Assembly (NCBI GenBank): GCA_002339015.1
Contig: DDJC01000021.1
Span: 1-64,000, forward strand
Direction: 5' to 3'
From: Burkholderiales bacterium UBA1834
GTDB lineage: Bacteria > Pseudomonadota > Gammaproteobacteria > Burkholderiales > Burkholderiaceae_C
Length of the DNA stretch: 64,000 bases
This document shows positions 50,336 to 58,374 of the stretch, one piece after another. Each line of letters starts with the position of its first letter. Within the stretch, counting starts at the first letter, position 1. The notes under the pieces are model-generated. The model had not been told where the DNA came from. It did no database searches and was given only the letters and a program-made list of their open reading frames with translations. The position numbers and the translations under genes are program-made.

Positions 50336-52102
50336 ATGGATCGTCGTCGTTGGCTGGCGTCGCTGGGCGCCGCAGGTGCAGGTTTGTCCTTGACCTGGTG
50401 GTCGCCCATGGTGCGGGCGGTGCAGTGGCTGTCCACGGGGCAGTGGCCCATCGACGCCAATGCGCTGCGCACCGATTCCGCGCGGGTGTTCGACCTGTCC
50501 GTGGCCTCGGCCGACCCGAGCCCCACCGGCGTGGTGCTGTGGACGCACATTGCCGACACGGCCGTGCGGCCAGGCGAGCCCCTGTACCTGCAGGTGGCCC
50601 TGGACGAGCGCTTCCAGACCCTGCTGCTGCAGGCCCGCATCGATGCCTCGGAGATCACCCCCGGGCGCGACCACACCGTCAAGGTCGACCTGGACGGCCA
50701 GCTGCCCGCCACGCAGGGCGGCGGCCCATTCTTCTACCGCTTCATCTACGACGCCACCGTGAGCCGCACGGGCCGCTGCCGCACCCTGCCGGCCAGCAGC
50801 AGCCTCAGGCGCCTGAAACTGGGCCTGCTGACCTGCCAGGACTACACCAACGGCTACTACGGCGCGCTCACCCACGTGGCGCAGGACGACACCATCGATT
50901 ACGTGCTGCACCTGGGCGATTTCATCTACGAGACGGCGGGCGATCCGCGTTTCCAGAGCCTGCCCTATGCCGACCGCACCCTGGTGCTGCCCTCCGGCGG
51001 CCTGGTGGCGCTGGACCTGGCCGACTACCGCTTCATCTACCGCACCTACCGCAGCGACCCGCAGATGCAGCTGGCCATGGAGCGCCACACCTTCATCTGC
51101 GTGCCCGACGACCACGAGACGGCCAACGACTGCTACTGGGACTACGCCCGCGACACCCTGGGCGCGCCCGACCACCCCTACACCACCGATCCGCAGTACG
51201 GCAACGATCCACGCCTGCTGCGCCAGCTGAAACTCGATTCGCAGCGCGCCTGGGCCGAGTATGTGCCCGCCCGCGTGGCCCACAACCCGCTGGCCACCCA
51301 CCCGCATGACGCCCTCAAGGTCTACCGCCGCTTCACCTTCGGCCGCTTCCTGGACCTGTTCATGATCGAGAACCGCAGTTACCGAAGCCCGCACCCCTGC
51401 GGCGAGGGCGACGTGCTGCAGCGCTATGTGCCGCTGGGCTGCACCAGGGTCAACAGCCCCGAGCAGACCCTGCTGGGCGCCACCCAGCGCCAGTGGCTGA
51501 TCGATGGGCTGACCGGCTCGCGCGCGCAGTGGAAGCTGATGGGCAACCAGACCTTCTTCGGCCGCCTGGCGCTGACCTTCCTGGGCGCCCAGGTGGCGCC
51601 GCTCAATGTGGACGCCTGGGACGGCTTCGCGGTCGAGCGCCGCGCCATCACCGGTGCCGTGCGCGAGGCCGGCGTGCGCGATTTCCTGATCGTCACGGGT
51701 GATCTGCACACGCACATCGCCAGCAACGTCAAGCACAATTACGGCAACCTCAACCCATTGGACCTGGGCAACCTGGTGGGCGCCGAGTTCATGACACCGT
51801 CGGTGAGCTCCTCCAACCTGGGCGAGATGCTGGGCGCCAAGCTCAATGCGCGGCAGCGCCAATTGCTGCTGCAGGGCCTGGCCACCCCGGCCGTGCGCCT
51901 GAACAACCAGCACATCCAGTTCTTCGACAGCACCCGCCAGGGCTATTCCACGCTGGAGATGACCGACACCTTCGCCGAGTGGGTGTCCTACGCGGTCGAC
52001 AAGGGCGTGAGCCAGGGCCTGCCGGCGCGCACCTGCATCGCCCGGCAGCGCAAGTACACGTCCATCCCCTGGCTGATCGGGCAGACGACCTGGGGGTACT
52101 GA
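50336..52102 (+). CDS. PhoD-like alkaline phosphatase/phosphodiesterase
   Basis: Secreted enzyme of 588 residues. The ATG at 50336 gives a Tat-like signal (MDRRRWLASLGAAGAGLSLTWWSP). The PhoD N-terminal Fn3-like domain (FDLSVASADPSPTGVVLWTHI) precedes the metallophosphatase domain. Metal-site segments include KLGLLTCQDYTNGYYGA, LGDFIYET, VPDDHETANDCYWDYARDTLG, WKLMGNQTFFGRLAL and the late VTGDLHTHIASNV. PhoD enzymes use calcium and iron and release phosphate from esters in the periplasm or outside. No Pho box was recognised upstream. Confidence 0.88.
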   Translation: MDRRRWLASLGAAGAGLSLTWWSPMVRAVQWLSTGQWPIDANALRTDSARVFDLSVASADPSPTGVVLWTHIADTAVRPGEPLYLQVALDERFQTLLLQARIDASEITPGRDHTVKVDLDGQLPATQGGGPFFYRFIYDATVSRTGRCRTLPASSSLRRLKLGLLTCQDYTNGYYGALTHVAQDDTIDYVLHLGDFIYETAGDPRFQSLPYADRTLVLPSGGLVALDLADYRFIYRTYRSDPQMQLAMERHTFICVPDDHETANDCYWDYARDTLGAPDHPYTTDPQYGNDPRLLRQLKLDSQRAWAEYVPARVAHNPLATHPHDALKVYRRFTFGRFLDLFMIENRSYRSPHPCGEGDVLQRYVPLGCTRVNSPEQTLLGATQRQWLIDGLTGSRAQWKLMGNQTFFGRLALTFLGAQVAPLNVDAWDGFAVERRAITGAVREAGVRDFLIVTGDLHTHIASNVKHNYGNLNPLDLGNLVGAEFMTPSVSSSNLGEMLGAKLNARQRQLLLQGLATPAVRLNNQHIQFFDSTRQGYSTLEMTDTFAEWVSYAVDKGVSQGLPARTCIARQRKYTSIPWLIGQTTWGY

Positions 52103-52133
52103 CCGCGTCAGGACGGCGGCGGGGCAAGTTTTC

Positions 52134-52139
52134 TACAAT
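52134..52139 (+). promoter_or_regulatory. Putative -10 element upstream of rpe
   Basis: TACAAT lies 38 bp before the rpe start codon; the -35 region at the proper distance is poor, so only the -10 is supported. Confidence 0.35.
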
Positions 52140-52176
52140 GAGCGTTCCGCCCCACCAGAGCACCGAGCGCCCCGCC

Positions 52177-52857
52177 ATGGCCACCTACCGCATCGCCCCC
52201 AGCATCCTGTCCGCCGATTTCGCCCGCCTGGGCGAGGAAGTGCGCAACGTCATCGACGCCGGCGCCGACTGGATCCACTTCGACGTGATGGACAACCATT
52301 ACGTGCCCAACCTCACCTTCGGGCCCATGGTGTGCCAGGCGCTGCGCAAGCACGCGGTCAAGGCAGACGGCACCCCCGTGCCCATCGACGTGCACCTGAT
52401 GGTGCAGCCCGTCGATGCCCTGGCCACGGCCTTCGCCAAGTCGGGGGCCGACATCGTCACCTTCCACCCCGATGCCTCTACCCACGTGGACCGCACGCTG
52501 CAGCTGATCAAGGCCGAGGGCATCCAGGCCGGCCTGGTGTTCAACCCTGCCTCCCCGATGGACGTGCTGGAATGGGTGATCGACAAGGTGGACGTGGTGC
52601 TGCTGATGAGCGTGAACCCCGGCTTCGGCGGCCAGAGCTTCATCGACAGCACGCTGCGCAAGGCCGAGAAGGTGCGCAAGATCATCGATGCCTCGGGCCG
52701 CGACATCCGCCTGGAGATCGATGGCGGCATCAAGGTGGACAACATCCGCCGCGTGGCCGATGCCGGCGCCGACACCTTCGTGGCGGGCAGCGCCATCTTC
52801 GGCCAGCCGAGCTACAAGGCCGTGATCGACGCGATGCGTGAGCAACTGGCACGCTGA
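52177..52857 (+). CDS. rpe: Ribulose-phosphate 3-epimerase
   Basis: TIM-barrel enzyme of 226 residues that interconverts ribulose 5-phosphate and xylulose 5-phosphate in the pentose phosphate pathway and Calvin cycle. Conserved segments are IAPSILSADFARLGEEV (catalytic loop), WIHFDVMDNHYVPNLTFGP, the metal His in VDVHLMV-like IDVHLMVQP, VLLMSVNPGFGGQSFI and LEIDGGIKVDN. An in-frame ATG 13 codons upstream is possible, but MATYRIAPSIL is the family start. It overlaps the following sirtuin gene by 20 bp. Confidence 0.95.
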   Translation: MATYRIAPSILSADFARLGEEVRNVIDAGADWIHFDVMDNHYVPNLTFGPMVCQALRKHAVKADGTPVPIDVHLMVQPVDALATAFAKSGADIVTFHPDASTHVDRTLQLIKAEGIQAGLVFNPASPMDVLEWVIDKVDVVLLMSVNPGFGGQSFIDSTLRKAEKVRKIIDASGRDIRLEIDGGIKVDNIRRVADAGADTFVAGSAIFGQPSYKAVIDAMREQLAR

Positions 52858-53677
52858 ACTCGCCCTGCTGCGCGAGGCCCTGGCCGCAGGCCCCTTCGTC
52901 ATGCTGACGGGGGCAGGGCTGAGCACGGGCAGCGGCATTCCGGCCTACCGAGATGCCGAAGGGCGCTGGGCCCACCCTGCGCCGGTGCAGCACCAGGCTT
53001 TCATGCGTGACGAGGCGGTGCGCCGCCGTTACTGGGCGCGCAGCTTCGTAGGTTGGCGGCGCTTCGGACAAGCCCGGCCCAACGCTGGCCACGTCGCGCT
53101 CGCCGAGTTGGAACGCCAGGGCCATGTGCACACATTGATCACGCAGAACGTGGATGGTCTGCACCTGACGGCCGGCAGCCGCTCGGTGATCGAACTGCAT
53201 GGCGCCTTGCGCCAGGTGGTGTGCATGAATTGCGGCCATCGCCATGAACGGGCCCAGGTGCAGGCGTGGCTGGAGGCCCTGAACCCGAGCTTCGATCCGC
53301 AAGCCGCCGAGTCCACGGCACACGCCGCGCCTGATGGCGATGCTCACCTGCGGGATGCGGTCTATGAGGGCTTCGTAATGCCTGCCTGCCCCAGCTGCGA
53401 CGGCATGCTCAAACCCGACGTGGTTTTCTACGGCGACAACGTGCCACGCGAGCGCGTCGCCGATGCGCAGGCCGCCGTGCATGAGGCTGCCGGGCTGCTG
53501 GTGGTGGGCTCGTCGCTGATGGTGTACTCAGGTTACCGCTTCGCCGAGCAGGCATACCGGCTGGGGCGGCCGGTGATCGCGATCAACCAGGGCGTGACGC
53601 GGGCCGATGCCTTGCTGTCGTTCAAGCTGGACGCTGATTGCACTCAGGTGCTCGACGCCTTGGCTGCGGCCCGCTGA
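52838..53677 (+). CDS. NAD-dependent protein deacylase, sirtuin (Sir2) family
   Basis: Sirtuin of 279 residues with a GTG start inside the end of rpe. NAD-binding and catalytic motifs are LTGAGLSTGSGIPAYRD, ITQNVDGLH, the catalytic His in IELHGALRQVVC, and VGSSLMVYSG/INQGVTRAD. The zinc site is CMNCGH and CPSCDG, separated by a longer insert (about 35 residues) than in many bacterial sirtuins. The GIPAYRD signature and the class II-like sequence suggest a deacylase, possibly a lipoamidase (SIRT4-like). It is the last gene before a convergent glycine-zipper gene. Confidence 0.92.
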   Translation: MSNWHAELALLREALAAGPFVMLTGAGLSTGSGIPAYRDAEGRWAHPAPVQHQAFMRDEAVRRRYWARSFVGWRRFGQARPNAGHVALAELERQGHVHTLITQNVDGLHLTAGSRSVIELHGALRQVVCMNCGHRHERAQVQAWLEALNPSFDPQAAESTAHAAPDGDAHLRDAVYEGFVMPACPSCDGMLKPDVVFYGDNVPRERVADAQAAVHEAAGLLVVGSSLMVYSGYRFAEQAYRLGRPVIAINQGVTRADALLSFKLDADCTQVLDALAAAR

Positions 53678-53689
53678 CATGGCTCCGAA

Positions 53690-54214
53690 TCAGACCTTGG
53701 GATCGGATGGAAACTGCTTGTTCAGCCGGTCCCAGGACGAGCGCGTCGCGTGGCGTGCGTGCTCCCATTCCAGCTTGGAGCCGCCTCTGAAATGGCCCCA
53801 GTCGCGGGACAACTCTTCCTCGGCCTCCTCGAAGGGGCGTCCGCGGAAGGCATCGTAGGTGCTCACGCCATAGCGGTAGGCCGGCCCATAGTCATCGTAG
53901 GTGCTGCCTTCGGTCACATAGGGCTGTGATGCGTAGTTCTCGCGCCAGTAGGCGTCTTCCAGGTCCGAATCGATGCGGTGGGCAATGGCCTTGCCGGCAG
54001 CAGCGCCCGCAAAGGCACCTGCAGCGGCGCCAATGGCCGCGCCAACCGGGCCGGCGATGGCGCCAGCCGCAGCACCGGCCATCACGCCGCCGGTGGCGGC
54101 GCCCACGCCCGTGCCCACTGGGTGGAAGTCAGGGGCGCCCGTGACCGGGTCGTGCGAATGCACATGCGTGTCCGATGGATTGGTGGGGGATGAATGAGGT
54201 GTATGCAGGGCCAT
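53690..54214 (-). CDS. Glycine-zipper-containing hypothetical protein
   Basis: Protein of 174 residues. The ATG at 54214 is taken from its start region; the frame is open another 47 codons. The N-terminal 30 residues are His/Ser/Thr/Pro-rich. Residues about 34-78 form a glycine/alanine zipper (GVGAATGGVMAGAAAGAIAGPVGAAIGAAAGAFAGAAAGKAIAHRID) that could insert in or associate with a membrane. The C-terminal half is acidic with a Tyr-rich patch (YWRENYASQPYVTEGSTYDDYGPAYRYGVSTYDAFRGRPFEEAEEELSRDW). Similar proteins are often stress-induced. The function is unknown. Confidence 0.75.
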   Translation of the reverse strand: MALHTPHSSPTNPSDTHVHSHDPVTGAPDFHPVGTGVGAATGGVMAGAAAGAIAGPVGAAIGAAAGAFAGAAAGKAIAHRIDSDLEDAYWRENYASQPYVTEGSTYDDYGPAYRYGVSTYDAFRGRPFEEAEEELSRDWGHFRGGSKLEWEHARHATRSSWDRLNKQFPSDPKV

Positions 54215-54382
54215 GATGGTCTCCTTTTGATCGGTGCAGTCACTGGCGAGCTGCCAGCGGTGTGCATCCAGGTGGCAACCCACGTGCCTGCACACGTCGC
54301 CCTGCGGGTAAATCCCTTCGGACATCGCGTGCCGTCGCAGCGCTATCCTGAACACCGTGATTCAACGAGCCAGGAGACAGCC

Positions 54383-54724
54383 ATGACACAGCGCAAGGAC
54401 TACACCGCCGATGCGCCTTCTCGCGATGAGGTCGACCGCACACGTGGTGCATTGGTGATCGAATTCGGCACGGGCTGGTGCGGCATCTGTGCGGCAGCGC
54501 AGCCCAAGATTGCCGAAGCGTTCAATCAGCATCCCGGCATTGCCCACCTCAAAATTGAGGATGGCCCGGGCCGGCCGCTGGGCCGCTCTTTCAAGGTGAA
54601 GCTGTGGCCCACCTTGATCTTCATGGCCGACGGGCAGGAGGTGGAGCGACTGGTGCGCCCCACCGACGCCGGGCCCATCGAGGAGGCGCTGTCGCGGCTG
54701 GCCTTGCGCCCGGCGCCGCGTTGA
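54383..54724 (+). CDS. Thioredoxin-like protein
   Basis: Protein of 113 residues with AGGAG upstream of the ATG. The thioredoxin fold is clear: VIEFGTGWCGICAAAQPKIAEAF carries the redox motif CGIC (rather than CGPC). The strand-plus-cis-proline LWPTLIFMADGQEVERLVRP completes it. No signal peptide, so cytoplasmic. The unusual Ile in the active site would make it less reducing than thioredoxin 1. The promoter region lies between it and the divergent glycine-zipper gene (54215-54382). Confidence 0.85.
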   Translation: MTQRKDYTADAPSRDEVDRTRGALVIEFGTGWCGICAAAQPKIAEAFNQHPGIAHLKIEDGPGRPLGRSFKVKLWPTLIFMADGQEVERLVRPTDAGPIEEALSRLALRPAPR

Positions 54725-54891
54725 GCGTCTGGCCTGCGGTGCCCTGGGAGAGCGTTGATATAGCCGCGCGGCAGTCTTCACGCTGCCTACCAAGTCTCAA
54801 GCTGCGCACCCTTGACGCCAGTGTTGCGTCCTGCGAATAGTTGGCGTTAATTTTGAATGACACGCGATATCTTGGGACCGGAGATACCGCG

Positions 54892-55342
54892 ATGAGAACA
54901 GGCCGACCAAAGACCGAACTGTTGCTGACAGACGAGGAGCGTTCGCAGCTTCAATCCTTTGCGCGCAGCCTCACCGCAACGAGGGCTTCAAGCTGTCCAA
55001 CGATCCGTTCTTTATCGAGAAGCTGTGCGACGTTGTGGGGCTGCACCTGAGCCCGCCGGACATCCGCAGATCAAGGCCTGGTTAACCGCCAGGCCATGCT
55101 GGCACATGCACTTCATCCCGACTTACAGCTCGCGGCTCAATCAGGTCGAGCGATTCTTCGCACTGATCACCGACAAAGCCATTCGGCGAGGATCGTTCAC
55201 CAGCGTCAAACAACTCGTGCAGCGCATTGATCACTTCGTCGCCGCACACAACGCCAACTGCCAACCGTTCAAATGGACTGCTACCGCTGATTCGATCCTT
55301 GAGAAGCTGCACCGACTTTGCTCACGTATCAGCGGGACATGA
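54892..55342 (+). pseudogene. IS630-family transposase, decayed with internal deletions
   Basis: Three pieces of one transposase lie in three different frames. Piece 1 (from ATG 54892) reads GRPKTELLLTDEERSQLQSFARSL, the start of the helix-turn-helix region. Piece 2 (54978 to about 55057) reads NEGFKLSNDPFFIEKLCDVVGLHLSPP, which normally follows the DNA-binding part. Piece 3 (55058-55342) reads HPQIKAWLTARPCWHMHFIPTYSSRLNQVERFFALITDKAI and the end of the DDE_3 domain. The second half of the helix-turn-helix and the first two catalytic acidic residues are missing, so it cannot transpose. Clear terminal inverted repeats could not be fixed. It marks the left edge of the accessory island. Confidence 0.78.
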
Positions 55343-55349
55343 CACCAGC

Positions 55350-55433
55350 TTGCTACTTGAAGGCCAACGCGCGGTCGCCGTCATGAGCCTGATCCAATTG
55401 TCCAAGCTCAATTGGTTCGAACCACATGCCTAG
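55350..55433 (+). pseudogene. IS66-type transposase remnant (C-terminal fragment)
   Basis: The reading frame encodes LLLEGQRAVAVMSLIQLSKL, then NWFEPHA and a stop. This resembles the conserved segment near the C-terminus of IS66 TnpC transposases (RAAAVMSLIQSAKLNGHDP-like). Only ~27 codons remain. It is joined directly behind the IS630 remnant, so two insertion elements decayed at the same spot. Confidence 0.55.
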
Positions 55434-55654
55434 CTGTGGCGGACAGGTCGGTCAATGGGGCACATCATTTCGACTTGGCGGGGGAGCCGTTTTTTTGAAA
55501 GAGAGTATTTGTCGTGTGACTGCCAGCACTCCTATCTCCACGTGTGTATTTGCTAAGAATGAATTGCTCCCGCTCTTCCGAAGAGCTAGAATAGGTTTGC
55601 CTACTTCACTCATGATTGGAGTAGGTCATATTTATAAACTTCAGGAACCTTGCC
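55434..55654. other. AT-rich leader of the accessory operon
   Basis: Low-GC sequence with no gene. It contains two palindromes (listed separately) and an A/T-rich tract (GTCATATTTATAAAC near 55625-55640) that could hold a promoter -10. The 3' end supplies AGGAACC about 10 nt before the next start codon. Confidence 0.5.
55572..55625. promoter_or_regulatory. Two palindromes upstream of the ImmA-like gene, candidate operators
   Basis: GCTCTTC-C-GAAGAGC (55572-55586) is a perfect 7-bp inverted repeat with a 1-nt centre. CCTACT (55600-55605) pairs with AGTAGG (55620-55625) across 14 bp. Both lie within 90 bp of the start codon, where a repressor would act. Confidence 0.4.
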
Positions 55655-56389
55655 ATGACTTTGGCCCAGAACGTGTTGCGCACGAACGTTGGTCACGACG
55701 CCGATGCCCGCATCGAGGAATTGATTTCCATGATGACTGAGCGCGATTTTGAAGAACTCAAATCTACGCTACAAGAGCGCTTCGGCCTCGAATACGAAGA
55801 AGCTGACAGTCATCCTCACAACATAAAGACCATCATCACGGGCAAGAAGATCGTCTTCTCCAAAAGCGTATCTCCATCGTCTCGAACCTTCATGGTTCTG
55901 CACAGCCTGGGACATTACTACTTCATTTGTGAAGCTAAACGCAAAAACATTGAACGCTACGCTTACATCTACGACCTACGTGGGGTGCAGTCCGCGCTTC
56001 ACTACTATGAGACTGAGGGGCAGTCCAACGCTTTGGACACCCCGCCCGAAATGACCGTGCAGCGACGCAAGGATCGAGTCTCCTTCGAAGTAGGGGCCAA
56101 CAATTTCGCGATTGACCTGCTGTCGCGTATTGGATTCGAGCGAGGCGCAGACCTCATCAAACGCTACGAGATCGGAGATATCAACTACATTCTTGATGTC
56201 TCTCGTGGCGGAAAGTCCGCCATCGTGCCGACGGATCGCGACTATCTACGTCAGTACGTTTGTGCTGGCTTGTCTATTAATCCTGAGGATACATACGACG
56301 ATGGCGTCTACTGCCCTGAGTCCTTCGATACGGACGCAATAGATTGGCAGTACATCCAAGACATCAAGCTCGAAATCCACTTCTTCTGA
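55655..56389 (+). CDS. ImmA/IrrE-like protein with degenerate HExxH motif
   Basis: Protein of 244 residues with lower GC than the window average. The tentative fold is ImmA/IrrE (DUF955): the motif normally written HExxH reads HSLGHYYF here (His83, Ser84, His87), so the catalytic Glu is replaced by Ser. The later third-ligand segment is FEVGANNFAIDLL (about 144-156), closely like the E-x-x-A-x-x-F-A-x-x-L-L pattern of that family. The N-terminal ~60 residues are helical and acidic; the C-terminus is acidic with two Tyr-rich stretches. ImmA proteases cleave repressors in mobile elements. This one is probably a non-catalytic binding or sensing protein. It precedes folE by 17 bp. Confidence 0.55.
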   Translation: MTLAQNVLRTNVGHDADARIEELISMMTERDFEELKSTLQERFGLEYEEADSHPHNIKTIITGKKIVFSKSVSPSSRTFMVLHSLGHYYFICEAKRKNIERYAYIYDLRGVQSALHYYETEGQSNALDTPPEMTVQRRKDRVSFEVGANNFAIDLLSRIGFERGADLIKRYEIGDINYILDVSRGGKSAIVPTDRDYLRQYVCAGLSINPEDTYDDGVYCPESFDTDAIDWQYIQDIKLEIHFF

Positions 56390-56406
56390 CCATACTGGGA
56401 ACCAAC

Positions 56407-57036
56407 ATGCACATGTCAATTAGACACGCCGATGACAATGTTGTTCGCCCATCGCGCCAAGATGCCGAGGAGGCAGTGCGAACGCTGCTTCGTTGGGCGG
56501 GTGACGACCCGAGTCGAGAAGGCTTGATTGAAACGCCAGATCGAGTCGTCAGGTCTTACGGAGAGTTCTTCTCTGGCTATGCCATGAACCCGGCTGAAAT
56601 TCTGGCTCGTACTTTCGAAGAAGTCGAAGGTTACGACGAGATCGTGGCCTTACGAGACATTCGATTTGAGAGTCATTGTGAGCACCACATGGTGCCCATC
56701 ATCGGAACGGTACACTTGGCTTATCTGCCCGCCACCCGGGTGGTGGGCATTTCTAAGCTTGCGCGCGTGGTTGAAGCATATGCGAAGCGCTTCACTATTC
56801 AGGAAAAAATGACATCCCAGATTGCAAATGCCATCAACGAAGTATTGCAACCCAAGGGTGTCGCCGTACTCGTCCAAGCCTCACACCAATGCATGACGAC
56901 GCGGGGCGTCCACAAACCAGGTGTATCTATGGTTACCAGCCAGATGATTGGAGCGTTCCGAAACGACTTTAAAACCAGAATGGAGTTTTTGTCCCTGATC
57001 GGTAAAACACAAGGTGAGTTGCTAACCAGCGTGTAG
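56407..57036 (+). CDS. folE: GTP cyclohydrolase I (accessory copy)
   Basis: Enzyme of 209 residues that turns GTP into 7,8-dihydroneopterin triphosphate, first step to folate, pterins and 7-deazaguanines. Zinc ligands match E. coli Cys110, His113 and Cys181 at Cys91, His94 (SHCEHHMVPIIG) and Cys162 (HQCMTTRGVHKPG). Other conserved segments are EGLIETPDRVVRSYGEFFSGY and IQEKMTSQIANAI. The ATG at 56407 is used; another ATG lies two codons on. GC content is lower than in core genes. It sits 17 bp after the ImmA-like gene and 25 bp before an MFS gene, suggesting one operon in an acquired island rather than the housekeeping copy. Confidence 0.92.
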   Translation: MHMSIRHADDNVVRPSRQDAEEAVRTLLRWAGDDPSREGLIETPDRVVRSYGEFFSGYAMNPAEILARTFEEVEGYDEIVALRDIRFESHCEHHMVPIIGTVHLAYLPATRVVGISKLARVVEAYAKRFTIQEKMTSQIANAINEVLQPKGVAVLVQASHQCMTTRGVHKPGVSMVTSQMIGAFRNDFKTRMEFLSLIGKTQGELLTSV

Positions 57037-57061
57037 TTCAAGCTTCCCGAGTGGGCGCTCC

Positions 57062-58240
57062 ATGAAACCGCGGCAACTGGCCACCCTCTTCGGCTGCCTG
57101 TTCCTGATTGGATCAGCCGAAGTCGTGGCCGGCCCGATGATGGCATCCATGGGGCGCCACTTCGGTGTGCCTTCCAGCAGCATCGCTTACCTACCGGCCG
57201 CCTATGGGCTGACCTACGGTGGCGTCGCGCTATTTGCCGGCCCTCTGTCTGACCGTTTCGGTCGCAAACGGCCACTGCAATCAGGCCTGCTGGGTTTTGC
57301 CGTCTTGTCAGCCCTGATCCCTGCTGCGCCCGGCCTGAGCGCGGCGATCATGCTATCGGCCTTGACCGGTTTGTGCGCTGCGATCATCCAGCCGAATGCG
57401 TTGTCATTGGTGGCAGACCTTTCGCCACCCGACCAAATTGGTCGCCGCATCGGCCACGTGTTCATTGGCCTGATGTTGGCCTTCGTGCTCACGCCTGCAC
57501 TGGCAGGCAAGCTGGCTGACACGGCCGGATGGGCCTCTGCCTACTATGCGTTGTCGGCACTGGCGCTGATGGCGTTGGGTGCCGCATCGGTCATCTTCGA
57601 GCGTGATGGCCAAGCCGATGCTGCGGGGCGTGGCGGGCTGTCCATTTTCCTGGCCACCCATTACGGCGCCCTGGCCACGCCTGACGTTCGCTGGCGCTTG
57701 GGTGCCAGCTATCTATGGCTAGGTTGGGTCGCCGGTTTTGGAGCCGTGGTCGCAGAGGTCGCTTCACGCAAGTTGGTCATGACGACCACTCAGGCTGGCT
57801 TGCTGGCCAGCTTCTTCGGCCTCATGGTCATCGCAGGCAATCTGTGCAACGGCCGCATTCAACGCACCATGGGTAACGCTGCATTGCCCATCACGGCCTT
57901 GGCATCGGCACTAGGCGTGCTGCTTTTCTTGCTGCCAATCAGTTCCTCGATGCAACTTGGATTGATCGGCATACCCTGGGCTTTCGGATACGGATGTGCC
58001 GGCCCCCTGCATCACGCTCGTCTGAGCGCCCTGTCTGACCACTACCGTGGAACCATCAATTCTTACCATGCCAGCTTGCTGAACATCGGCATATTCTCGG
58101 TGTCGGCACTGATGGGCGCACTGGTGCCGATGGCGTCGCTGTCTGCATTTTGCGCTGCGGTAGGAGGCATTGCCTTGGTGGGCTCCGCACTGCTTTGGCG
58201 CAAGAGCCCGCCTCAACCGAATGCGGCGACGGCTGCCTGA
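57062..58240 (+). CDS. Major facilitator superfamily transporter
   Basis: Membrane protein of 392 residues with about 12 helices. The MFS loop 2-3 signature is GPLSDRFGRKRPL (about residues 59-71) and the start MKPRQLATLFGCLFLIGSAEVVAGPMM is drug-efflux-like. It lies 25 bp downstream of folE and so likely shares its transcript. Its GC content is between that of the island and of the core genome. Possible cargo is a pterin-derived compound exported from the cell or an unrelated drug; neither can be told from sequence. Confidence 0.85.
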   Translation: MKPRQLATLFGCLFLIGSAEVVAGPMMASMGRHFGVPSSSIAYLPAAYGLTYGGVALFAGPLSDRFGRKRPLQSGLLGFAVLSALIPAAPGLSAAIMLSALTGLCAAIIQPNALSLVADLSPPDQIGRRIGHVFIGLMLAFVLTPALAGKLADTAGWASAYYALSALALMALGAASVIFERDGQADAAGRGGLSIFLATHYGALATPDVRWRLGASYLWLGWVAGFGAVVAEVASRKLVMTTTQAGLLASFFGLMVIAGNLCNGRIQRTMGNAALPITALASALGVLLFLLPISSSMQLGLIGIPWAFGYGCAGPLHHARLSALSDHYRGTINSYHASLLNIGIFSVSALMGALVPMASLSAFCAAVGGIALVGSALLWRKSPPQPNAATAA

Positions 58241-58374
58241 GTGCGCGGACAGCGCCTGTTGCGCGCGGTATCCACTTGAGCGAAAAGGCGCACACACGCG
58301 AGCAAACGTTTGGATACATGGCCACCGCTGACCGGCACGGGCCGGCAGGACGCCGCCCGCTATCCTTGCGGCCT

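Noticed and set aside
50315..51913. Minus-strand open frame of 532 codons opposite the PhoD-like gene
   Set aside because: Antisense shadow; the plus strand has complete PhoD motifs.
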